From DASYLJ01 sp036009625 (GTDB taxonomy: Bacteria; Desulfobacterota; Binatia; DP-6): a stretch of DNA of 64,000 nt. Both the position numbers and the translations under genes were made by a program. The stretch spans positions 26,856 through 90,855 of the forward strand of contig DASYLJ010000127.1 of assembly GCA_036009625.1 (NCBI GenBank). Direction: 5' to 3'. The first letter of the stretch is position 1, and each line of letters opens with the position of its first letter. Positions 15,668-23,501 of this stretch are shown piece by piece. The notes under the pieces are model-generated. The model did not search any database. It was not told the DNA's origin and saw nothing but the letters and a program-made list of their open reading frames with translations.

Positions 15668-18600
15668 TCAGGGCGTCGGAGTGACGCTCGACGCGATCGC
15701 CGCCGCGCATGTGGCGTCGAGCTTCTTCTTGCCGGCCTTCTGCGCGAGCTTGGCGGCCTTTCGGAACGACGCCGACGCCTTCCTGGCGAGCTTGGTCGCC
15801 TTCCTCGACGTGGTCGCCGCCGCCTGCTGCGACAGAGCGCATCCGCGCGCGAACTTCCCGGCGATGTTCTTCGGCAGCGCGATGCCGGCGCATGACGTCG
15901 GGTGCAGCCCCTCGCGGCACCAGCAGGCAATGCCCGCCGCGCCGCGCAGCAGGTCGCACGACGGAGGCTCGTCGGCCGTTCCCGTGTTCACGACGGCCTC
16001 GCCCTCGACGTGGTCGAACGCGAGTGGGCGGTCGAGGATCAGCGACCCGAAGCCGATGATCGCGGCGTCGTCCTGGTTCGGCTGCCCGGGGTTCACGGCC
16101 ACACTATCGCCGATCGCGAAGCCGTCGTTCGACTCGACGCCAACCTCGTTGGTGCCTGCGGGCGCCTTCTTCGTCGTGCACTCGGCGCGGGGGCTGCGAC
16201 GGAAGACGTCGATGCCGGCCGCATAGGCCGACGTGTTCGCACCCTGTCCGCCGACGTCCGACAATCCGAGCCTCGCGTTGCCCCACAACCCCATGATCCC
16301 CTGCACGAACAGGGTACTGCCCTGGGTCGTCAACGAGGGCGCCTCCGTCGCGTCACCGACGAACTGGACGTCGTGCTCGGCGAAGAACACGCCGCTGACA
16401 TTCGTCCGCGCGAGGAAGAACCGCACGGCGTGCGCCGAACGCGAGTAGCCGGAGAGACTCACGACGTCGCTCGACTTCTGGCAGGAGGTGGTGATCGCGG
16501 TCACGCCGGACTTCCCGATGGGATCGTGCGCAGCGAAGAATTCGGGCGTGGCCGCGTACGGGAATGCGAACTCGTCGACGACGCGGGAGCCATTCCCGAG
16601 TCGCGGCCGCTCGATACGCAACCGGGGAGTGACCACGCCGGGCAGCAGCAACCCCGGCGCCTGCACCCACGCGGCCAGGTACGCGGTCACCCGATGCTTC
16701 CCGTCATCGGCGAGCTCCTCGCGCTCGGCCGATCGACCCCCCGCGGTCGGTTGTCCGACGAAGAGGTAGTCGGTGTCGGTCGGGAAGACGATGATCTCGC
16801 CGTTGCAGCGCGGTCCCTTCACCACCGTGGTGTCGTCCGAGAACGTGAGGCCGTCGGCCGCCGCCATGTGCTCGAACCACACGGCCTGCACGAGCGTGTC
16901 GACGACGAAGTCGCCCTGCCGTCCCTGCATAAGTCCCGAGCAGCTGTCGCGCACCGGGAAGTGGCCAACCTGCACCGTCCCCGTCGCGCGTCCGTCGTCG
17001 CCCGGCACGAGCTTCGCCAGCTCCGTCCCCGCCCAGCGGATCGCGACCGGGGTCGCCGGCACGAAGTTGGTGACGACGACGTTGAGATCGGCGTTTGCCT
17101 TGGCATCGCCGAGCGGCAGCGGGCCGCCCAGCGGTCCGGCGATTCCGATGGTCGGCGCGGAGATCTCGACGGTGCCCGACGCGATCGCGCCGACGGGCGT
17201 TCCGGTCGCTGCGCCGGTCGCCGTCAGGGTAGCCGTGATCTCCACCGAGCCTGGATGCGTCAGGCGAACGTTCCAGACCACCGACGCCGACGTGCCGGGA
17301 ATCGTCGCCGGCACGTCGCCCGCCTGCGTGACCTCGGCGGCGCCGTCACCGCTCGCAGGCGTGATCTGGAACGCGATCGCCACGTCCTTCAGCGTCTCGC
17401 CGGACGAGTTCGCCACCACGACCTCGACCGTACCGGGTTGACCGATGCCGGTGTGGGCGAACGTCGGCGTCAGCTCGAGGCTCACGGCGCCCGCGACCGA
17501 CACGGTCTGCGTGCGCGCCAGCGGGGTGTCCACCGACGTCGTCAGGTCGTGGGCGCTGGCCGTCGCGCTGAGCGACAGCTGGCCGGCCAGATGCGGCGTG
17601 ACGACGTACGTGAAGTTGATGAGGCCGCCGTTGGCGACCTGCACCGTGCCCGCCGGCTCGGGAGGGGAGATCGTCGCGGCGCCCGGCACGCTCGCCGTCA
17701 GCGCACCCGGCGTGACGTCCAGTACGTGCCCCGTCTGGTTCATCACGTGCAGCACCACCTCGAACGCCTCGCCCTGGTCGACCGACGACGGCGCGTCGAG
17801 CGTGGCGCTGATGCCGCCCCCCACGGGGAACCGGCGCGATGCCGTGTGGATGGCACCGATCACCTTCTCGCCAACCGTGCCGGCGGCGTCGACCACGGCC
17901 AGGCCCTGCCCCTCGCCCACGGCAACGACCGGCAAGTCGAACCACTGCGTGCTCCCTGGTGGCATGTCCGCAGACGCCGGGTTGGACGGGCCGGCGCCGG
18001 CGACGACCACCGTGTCGGGTGACAGCTCGGCGCTGGGCGTGACGGCGTGGATGGTCACGCCGCTGTCGCTCCGCAGCTGCACCCGCAGCGCGAACGGATT
18101 CGGCGGCGCCGGCGACGTCGGCTGGGTGAGCACCTGCGTGATGACGAGGCGCGGAACCATCTTCATCGAGAACGTCGCCGTACCGTTCAGCCGGTCCGTC
18201 ACCTTCAGCGTGACGACGTGCTCGCCTTCGGCGGCGAATGGATGCGAGATCGTCTTGCCGGTGCCGGTCTGCCCGTCGCCGAAGTCCCATTCGTACTTCG
18301 TCAGCGCCGCCTCGAACCGCGACAGGCTCGCATCGAAGAAGAACTCGCCGGGCACGCCGGTGCCGCGATACGTGAAGAGCGCCGTCGGCGGCAGCATGAC
18401 GACGGCGAGGATCTGCGGATTCGTCCAGTCGTCGGCCGCGGCCGCCGCGGCATCGGCACAGTTGAATCCGAAGTTGCCGGACAACCCCACCCAGAACGAG
18501 CCCGGAGGCGCCTCCTTGGTGCCCGTCACGCCACCCGCGCCGACCGTGACCTTGTCGAACGGGGGCATCCGGTTGCCACCACCGACCGATCCGGTGGCCA

Positions 18601-18823
18601 CGTGCGTGTACCTGATCTGGTAGTAGGCGACGCGCCCGCCGAGGTCGCTGAACTCGATGACCGACTCGGCGAAGCACTCGGTCGGACCGGTGGGAATGGT
18701 CACCTGCTTGATGATCGCGGGAACGCTGACCAGCTCGAAACCATCGGGGGCGTCCACCGCCCAGCCGATACCGCTCAGGACCGTGAGGATCGCCACGGCC
18801 AGGCTCAGGACGATCGCCCGCAT
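15668..18823 (-). CDS. Large exported PKD-domain protein
   Basis: A 1051-residue exported protein. The signal peptide is at residues 1 to about 25 (IVLSLAVAILTVLSGIGWAV). A domain of about 130 residues follows, then a PKD domain containing YEWDFGDGQTGTGKTISHPF and GEHVVTLKVTD. Next come several Ig-like/CARDB-type beta domains (repeats such as LELTPTFAHTGIGQPGTVEVVVAN), a poorly conserved middle, and a C-terminal tail with paired cysteines (CDLLRGAAGIACWCREGLHP) plus a Lys/Ala-rich helix. This Lys/Ala tail type recurs in exported proteins of this genome. An ATG at 18862 is an alternative start. A surface or adhesive structural role is likely but not demonstrated. Confidence 0.82.
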   Translation of the reverse strand: MRAIVLSLAVAILTVLSGIGWAVDAPDGFELVSVPAIIKQVTIPTGPTECFAESVIEFSDLGGRVAYYQIRYTHVATGSVGGGNRMPPFDKVTVGAGGVTGTKEAPPGSFWVGLSGNFGFNCADAAAAAADDWTNPQILAVVMLPPTALFTYRGTGVPGEFFFDASLSRFEAALTKYEWDFGDGQTGTGKTISHPFAAEGEHVVTLKVTDRLNGTATFSMKMVPRLVITQVLTQPTSPAPPNPFALRVQLRSDSGVTIHAVTPSAELSPDTVVVAGAGPSNPASADMPPGSTQWFDLPVVAVGEGQGLAVVDAAGTVGEKVIGAIHTASRRFPVGGGISATLDAPSSVDQGEAFEVVLHVMNQTGHVLDVTPGALTASVPGAATISPPEPAGTVQVANGGLINFTYVVTPHLAGQLSLSATASAHDLTTSVDTPLARTQTVSVAGAVSLELTPTFAHTGIGQPGTVEVVVANSSGETLKDVAIAFQITPASGDGAAEVTQAGDVPATIPGTSASVVWNVRLTHPGSVEITATLTATGAATGTPVGAIASGTVEISAPTIGIAGPLGGPLPLGDAKANADLNVVVTNFVPATPVAIRWAGTELAKLVPGDDGRATGTVQVGHFPVRDSCSGLMQGRQGDFVVDTLVQAVWFEHMAAADGLTFSDDTTVVKGPRCNGEIIVFPTDTDYLFVGQPTAGGRSAEREELADDGKHRVTAYLAAWVQAPGLLLPGVVTPRLRIERPRLGNGSRVVDEFAFPYAATPEFFAAHDPIGKSGVTAITTSCQKSSDVVSLSGYSRSAHAVRFFLARTNVSGVFFAEHDVQFVGDATEAPSLTTQGSTLFVQGIMGLWGNARLGLSDVGGQGANTSAYAAGIDVFRRSPRAECTTKKAPAGTNEVGVESNDGFAIGDSVAVNPGQPNQDDAAIIGFGSLILDRPLAFDHVEGEAVVNTGTADEPPSCDLLRGAAGIACWCREGLHPTSCAGIALPKNIAGKFARGCALSQQAAATTSRKATKLARKASASFRKAAKLAQKAGKKKLDATCAAAIASSVTPTP

Positions 18824-19004
18824 GGCCGCCGAACGTACCGTGGACGGGAGGCCCAACGCCATGAATAAATGGAGGTGGAGTGGCCGCTGAGCTCCTTGTC
18901 TTGCTCGTTCCACGTCAGCCGACCCCAGCTGCACCGAAAACCGACGCCTGATCCCGATGGATGCGGCCGATGAACTCGGCGTGCGAAAAGGGTAGTCACC
19001 GGGC

Positions 19005-20714
19005 ATGCCGCCGACCGCCGACCTCGACCTCCCGCCCTACGACCCTGCGCGCGTCCTCGCGGCGCCGTTCCCCGAGCGCGTCCGCCTGCTCTGCCGAACC
19101 TGGGCCTCCCAGGTCTACCCGACGCCGGGCATCGTCCTGGTGATGTACTGGACGAAGTATCTGCTTCTCTTCATCGGCGGCTGGGCCTTCTTCGTCTCGT
19201 TCTCCGCAGGCTATCCAGGCTTCACCTCGCCCGGCGGCTGGGCGTTCACCGCCGTCGCGTTCCAGAAGGCGATCCTGTGGGCGATCTTCTACGAGATGAT
19301 CGGATTCGGCTGCGGCTCGGGGCCGATGAACGCCCGCTTCAACCCACCGCTCGGCGGTTTCCTCCACTTCCTGCGTCCCGGCACGACGAAGCTCCCGCTC
19401 TTCCCGAACGCTCCCGTCTTCGGAAGCATCCGGCGCGGATGGCTCGACGTCGCACTCTACGCCGCGAATCAGCTCCTCCTACTGCGTGCGCTCGTGGCGC
19501 CGGAGATCACGCCCGACCTCCTCTGGCCGAGCGCCGTGCTGATTCCGCTCCTCGGCGTCACCGACAAGACGCTCTTCCTGGCGGCGCGGGCCGAGCACTA
19601 CTGGGTGGCGCTGGTGTGCCTCGCGGCCGCCCATGCCGACGGCCTCTGGCTCTCGGCCTGCAAGGCGATCTGGTGCGCGATCTGGTTCTGGGCCGCCACC
19701 TCGAAGGTCAACCACCACTTCCCGAGCGTCATCATGGTGATGATGACCAACGGGCCGTTCTTCCCGAAGGCGCTGAAGCGGCGGCTGTTCGTCTCCTACC
19801 CGGACGACCTGCGCCCCTCGAGCCTGGCGGCCACGATGGCCCACGTCGGCACCTGCATCGAGTACTCGATCCCCGCCGTGCTGCTGCTGGCGAGCACGAG
19901 CCCGGTCGTGACCGCGATCATGCTCGTCGTGATGTGCTGCTTCCACGGCTTCATCGCGCTGAACAACCCGAGCGGCATGCCGATCGAGTGGAACATCCTG
20001 ATGATCTACGGGGGCATCTTCCTCTTCGGCGTCCACCCTGACGCCAGCCTCCTGGCGCTGGGCGCGGCTCCGTGGCTCACTGCCTTCCTCGTCTTCGCCC
20101 TCGTCCTCGTCCCAGCGTACGGCAACTTCGTGCCCGGACGCGTCTCCTTCCTGCTCGCGATGCGCTACTACGCCGGCAACTGGGCCTACAACATCTGGCT
20201 CGTGCGCAAGGGCAGCGCCGAGAAGTTCGACAAGCTGACGAAGGCCGCCGGAACGATGCGCCAGCAGCTGGAGAAGTTGCTCCCAGACCCGACGGCGGTC
20301 GAGGTGGCGTTGACGATGGCGCTCTCCCACCGCTTCATGCACCTCGAAGGTCGGCCGCTCTTCGACGCGCTGCCGCGCGCGGTGGACGACATCGACGACT
20401 ACGAGTGGAACGACGGCGAGGTCATCGGCGGCATGGTGCTCGGCTGGAACTTCGGCGACGGGCACCTGAACGGCACGCAGCTCCTCGAGGCCGTGCAGGC
20501 GCAGTGCGGCTTCGCGCCGGGCGAGGTGCGCGTCGTCATGGTCGAGTCGCAACCGCTCTTCGGCCGCGGCATGCGCTGGAAGGTCGCCGACGCTGCGGAC
20601 GGCGTGCTCGCCGAAGGCGAGACCGTGCTCGCGCCGATGCACGGGCTGTCGCCCTGGCCGACGGGGCCGTACGCCGAGGCCCTGCTGCGTCACCGGACGC
20701 GCGCGAGCGCCTGA
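19005..20714 (+). CDS. DUF3556 polytopic membrane protein (copy 1)
   Basis: A 569-residue membrane protein of the DUF3556 family, known mainly from actinobacteria and of unknown function. About ten hydrophobic segments occupy residues 40-380. Conserved blocks shared with the second copy at 52212-53870 include AFQKA(I/F)LWA, FLRPGT-KL, ALVAPEIT, KRRLFVSYPDDL, FVPGRVSFLLAMRYYAGNWAYN, and the C-terminal soluble GWNFGDGHLNGTQLLEAVQAQCGF block. It is followed after 3 bp by a FAD-dependent dehydrogenase gene with a GTG start, indicating co-translation. The HTTM-like architecture suggests a lipid- or redox-related role, but that is a guess. Confidence 0.88.
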   Translation: MPPTADLDLPPYDPARVLAAPFPERVRLLCRTWASQVYPTPGIVLVMYWTKYLLLFIGGWAFFVSFSAGYPGFTSPGGWAFTAVAFQKAILWAIFYEMIGFGCGSGPMNARFNPPLGGFLHFLRPGTTKLPLFPNAPVFGSIRRGWLDVALYAANQLLLLRALVAPEITPDLLWPSAVLIPLLGVTDKTLFLAARAEHYWVALVCLAAAHADGLWLSACKAIWCAIWFWAATSKVNHHFPSVIMVMMTNGPFFPKALKRRLFVSYPDDLRPSSLAATMAHVGTCIEYSIPAVLLLASTSPVVTAIMLVVMCCFHGFIALNNPSGMPIEWNILMIYGGIFLFGVHPDASLLALGAAPWLTAFLVFALVLVPAYGNFVPGRVSFLLAMRYYAGNWAYNIWLVRKGSAEKFDKLTKAAGTMRQQLEKLLPDPTAVEVALTMALSHRFMHLEGRPLFDALPRAVDDIDDYEWNDGEVIGGMVLGWNFGDGHLNGTQLLEAVQAQCGFAPGEVRVVMVESQPLFGRGMRWKVADAADGVLAEGETVLAPMHGLSPWPTGPYAEALLRHRTRASA

Positions 20715-20717
20715 CCC

Positions 20718-22154
20718 GTGGGCGGCTCACAGGGAGGAACCGAGGCGGTCGTCGTCGGCGCGGGCCCGAACGGCCTCGCCGCCGCGATCGCGCTCGCCAG
20801 AGCGGGCGTCTCCGTGCGCGTCGTCGAGGCACGGGACGAGCCCGGCGGCGGCATGCGCACGGCCGAGCTGACGCTGCCCGGCTTCATGCACGACGTCTGC
20901 TCGGGCGTGCATCCGACGGGCATCCTGTCACCGTTCTTCCGGACTCTGCCGCTCGCAGAGCACGGCCTGGAGTGGGTGGGGGCGCGGGCATCGGTCGCGC
21001 ACCCACTCGACGACGGTCCGGCCGTGATGCTCTACCGCTCCCTGGAGCGAACGGCCGCGGGCCTCGGTCGCGACGCGCGCGCATGGACGCGTCTCGTCGG
21101 TCCGCTGCTCGACGATCCGCACGGGCTCCTCGCCGACATCATGGCTCCGCTGCGGATACCCGCGCATCCGCTCGCGTTCATGCAGTTCGGGTTGCGCTCG
21201 GCATTCTCGGCGAACCGTCTCGCTCGGGTGTGGTTCCGCGACGAACGCGCGCGCGCGCTCCTCGCCGGCTGCGCGGGCCACGGCATCCTGCCGCTCACGC
21301 GGCCCCTCTCGGCCGCGTTCGGCGTGCTGTTCGCGTTCACCGCGCACGTCGAGGACTGGCCGGTGGCACGCGGTGGATCGCAGGCCATCACGCGGGCGTT
21401 GGCGTCGTATCTGGAGAGCCTCGGTGGTCGCATCGAGACCAACCACCGCGTCGAGAACATGGCCGCGCTCGGCGATGCGCGCCTCGTCCTGTTCGACACC
21501 TCCCCCGACGAGCTGATGCGGATCGCGGGCGACGCGCTGCCCGATGGCTACCGGCGTCGTCTCGCGCGCTATCGCTACGGGCCCGGCGTCTTCAAGCTCG
21601 ACTGGGCGCTCGACGGGCCGATCCCGTGGCGCGACCCGACCTGCCGTGAAGCGTCCACGGTGCACGTGGGTGGCACGCTCGAGGACATCTGCGCCTCGGA
21701 GCACGACATGTTCCACGGGCGCCACAACGAAAGGCCGTTCCTCATCGTGTGCCAGCAGAGCGAGGTCGATCCGACGCGCGCGCCCGCCGGCAAGCACACG
21801 GGCTACGCGTACTGCCACGTGCCGAGCGGATCGACGGTGGACATGACGACGACGATCGAGCGGCAGATCGAACGCTTCGCGCCCGGCTTTCGCGACCGCA
21901 TCCTCGCCCGTCATGCGATGAACACGGTCGACTTCGAGCGCTACAACCCGAACTACCGCGGCGGCGCCATCACCGGTGGCGTCGCCGACGCGCTCCAACT
22001 CTGGACCCGTCCCGTCGCGCGCCTCGACCCCTACTCGACACCGAACCCGCGTCTCTTCATCTGCTCGGCATTCACGCCACCGGGCGGCGGCGTGCACGGG
22101 CAGTGCGGCTACTGGGCGGCGCGTTCGGCGTTGCGCCGGCTCGGCAAGGAATGA
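20718..22154 (+). CDS. Phytoene-desaturase-like FAD-dependent oxidoreductase
   Basis: A 478-residue flavoprotein of the phytoene dehydrogenase/carotenoid isomerase-like family. The N-terminal dinucleotide-binding motif is AVVVGAGPNGLAAAIALARAG with the acidic end VRVVEARDEPGGG. The C-terminal FAD-contact region is FICSAFTPPGGGVHGQCGY. It has no transmembrane segment. The GTG start lies 3 bp after the stop of the DUF3556 gene, so the two are probably made together and may act on the same hydrophobic substrate at the membrane. Relatives in mycobacteria are annotated only as FAD oxidoreductases. Carotenoid synthesis is unlikely given the absence of crtB/crtE neighbours. Confidence 0.9.
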   Translation: MGGSQGGTEAVVVGAGPNGLAAAIALARAGVSVRVVEARDEPGGGMRTAELTLPGFMHDVCSGVHPTGILSPFFRTLPLAEHGLEWVGARASVAHPLDDGPAVMLYRSLERTAAGLGRDARAWTRLVGPLLDDPHGLLADIMAPLRIPAHPLAFMQFGLRSAFSANRLARVWFRDERARALLAGCAGHGILPLTRPLSAAFGVLFAFTAHVEDWPVARGGSQAITRALASYLESLGGRIETNHRVENMAALGDARLVLFDTSPDELMRIAGDALPDGYRRRLARYRYGPGVFKLDWALDGPIPWRDPTCREASTVHVGGTLEDICASEHDMFHGRHNERPFLIVCQQSEVDPTRAPAGKHTGYAYCHVPSGSTVDMTTTIERQIERFAPGFRDRILARHAMNTVDFERYNPNYRGGAITGGVADALQLWTRPVARLDPYSTPNPRLFICSAFTPPGGGVHGQCGYWAARSALRRLGKE

Positions 22155-22184
22155 CCGACGCTCGGCTTCGCACCGGGGAACGCG

Positions 22185-23459
22185 TCAGCGCGTGTTCGCA
22201 GCGGCGGTCGTGTCATGCACACCGTTCGCCCGCGACGGAAGCACCCGCTCGAGCCGCAGCGCCGCGACGCCCAGCACGGCGCAGCCGGCGATCAGCATCG
22301 CGATGAACGCGTCGCCGAGGTTCCTTCCGAGGAGGATGCCCGCGACCACGGGACCAGAGATCGCCGCTCCCTGGAACGCCACCGCCGCGGTTGCATTGTA
22401 GCGCCCCCGAAGCCGCTCGGGTGCGACGTCGTTGACGATGGCCGGCGCCGTCGGCGACAGCAGGGTTTCGCCGACCCCGAACAGACCGAAGGCGACGACC
22501 ATCAGCACGTCGGCGAGCGGCGACGCGGGCGTCTGGCCGGCCAGCCCGAGGACGGCCCACGACGCACCCCAGACCGTGGCGTGGATCATCAGGAGTCGCG
22601 TTCGCCGTCGCCCGTCGATGAGGCGCAGGACGACGAGCTGCAGCAGCACGATGATCGCCGTGTTGACCGCGAAGGCGATGCCGAGCGTACGCGACGACAC
22701 CCGAGCCACCGCGTTGGCGTACGCGGTCCAGCCACCCTCGATCTGGCCGTAGCCGACGAAGGCTGCCACGAAGCTGACCACGAGATAGCGGCGGAAGACG
22801 CGGTCGCGAAGCACGTCGGCGTAGCTGCCCACGTCGTCGGGCACGATCGTTCGAGATCGCGCGGGTGGCCCGCCGAGATGACGGAGCGGCACGGCGAGGA
22901 TCGCCAATGCGAGCAGGAACGTGGCCGCGTCGGCGCGGTAGATCGCGACGAACGTCCCGGGTCGCGCCGTGTCGACGAACAGCGCTCCGATGATGCCGCC
23001 GATACCGATCCCGGCGTTCACGCAGGCGAACTGCACGCCGAAGTAACGCTGCCGTCGCTCGGACGACACGATGCTCGCGACCAGCGCCTGGTTGGCGGGC
23101 CAGAACGCCGCCACGCCGATCCCGGTGAGGATGCGGGCCACGACGGCGTCGAACACGGACTCCGCCGACGACAGCAGGAACACGCCGGCCGCCGCGCCGG
23201 CGAGCGCACCCATCTGCACGCGTCGCGGTCCCAGCCGATCGATCAGCATCCCGATGGGGCCGAGGAGCACGAGCGCTATCAGCGCCGGCACCGCGACGAT
23301 GATGCCGATCGTTTCGAGCGGCAGCGCCCGGACGTCGTGCAGGTACACGACCAGGAACGGCACGGTCAGTCCCGTTCCGAACGCATCCAGCGCGATGCCG
23401 GACAACATCAGCCGCGCATCGCGCGACGTCGCCGCCCCACGCATGCGACTGTTTGGCAT
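22185..23459 (-). CDS. MFS transporter
   Basis: A 424-residue major facilitator with about twelve hydrophobic segments. The DHA1-like motif A occurs as GPIGMLIDRLGPRRVQMG in the loop between helices 2 and 3, and a related form in the second half (RLIDGRRRTRLL). Motif C-like LTGIGVAAFWPANQALVA and a glycine-rich GIGIGGIIGALFVD helix are typical of drug or sugar efflux members. ATG 23459 is used; a GTG at 23492 is possible and would bring it to 9 bp from the upstream gene's stop. It converges with the FAD oxidoreductase gene. The substrate is unknown. Confidence 0.9.
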   Translation of the reverse strand: MPNSRMRGAATSRDARLMLSGIALDAFGTGLTVPFLVVYLHDVRALPLETIGIIVAVPALIALVLLGPIGMLIDRLGPRRVQMGALAGAAAGVFLLSSAESVFDAVVARILTGIGVAAFWPANQALVASIVSSERRQRYFGVQFACVNAGIGIGGIIGALFVDTARPGTFVAIYRADAATFLLALAILAVPLRHLGGPPARSRTIVPDDVGSYADVLRDRVFRRYLVVSFVAAFVGYGQIEGGWTAYANAVARVSSRTLGIAFAVNTAIIVLLQLVVLRLIDGRRRTRLLMIHATVWGASWAVLGLAGQTPASPLADVLMVVAFGLFGVGETLLSPTAPAIVNDVAPERLRGRYNATAAVAFQGAAISGPVVAGILLGRNLGDAFIAMLIAGCAVLGVAALRLERVLPSRANGVHDTTAAANTR

Positions 23460-23501
23460 CGACGGGGCGGCGACGCGAACGTCGCGGACCACGCAGGCGC
23501 G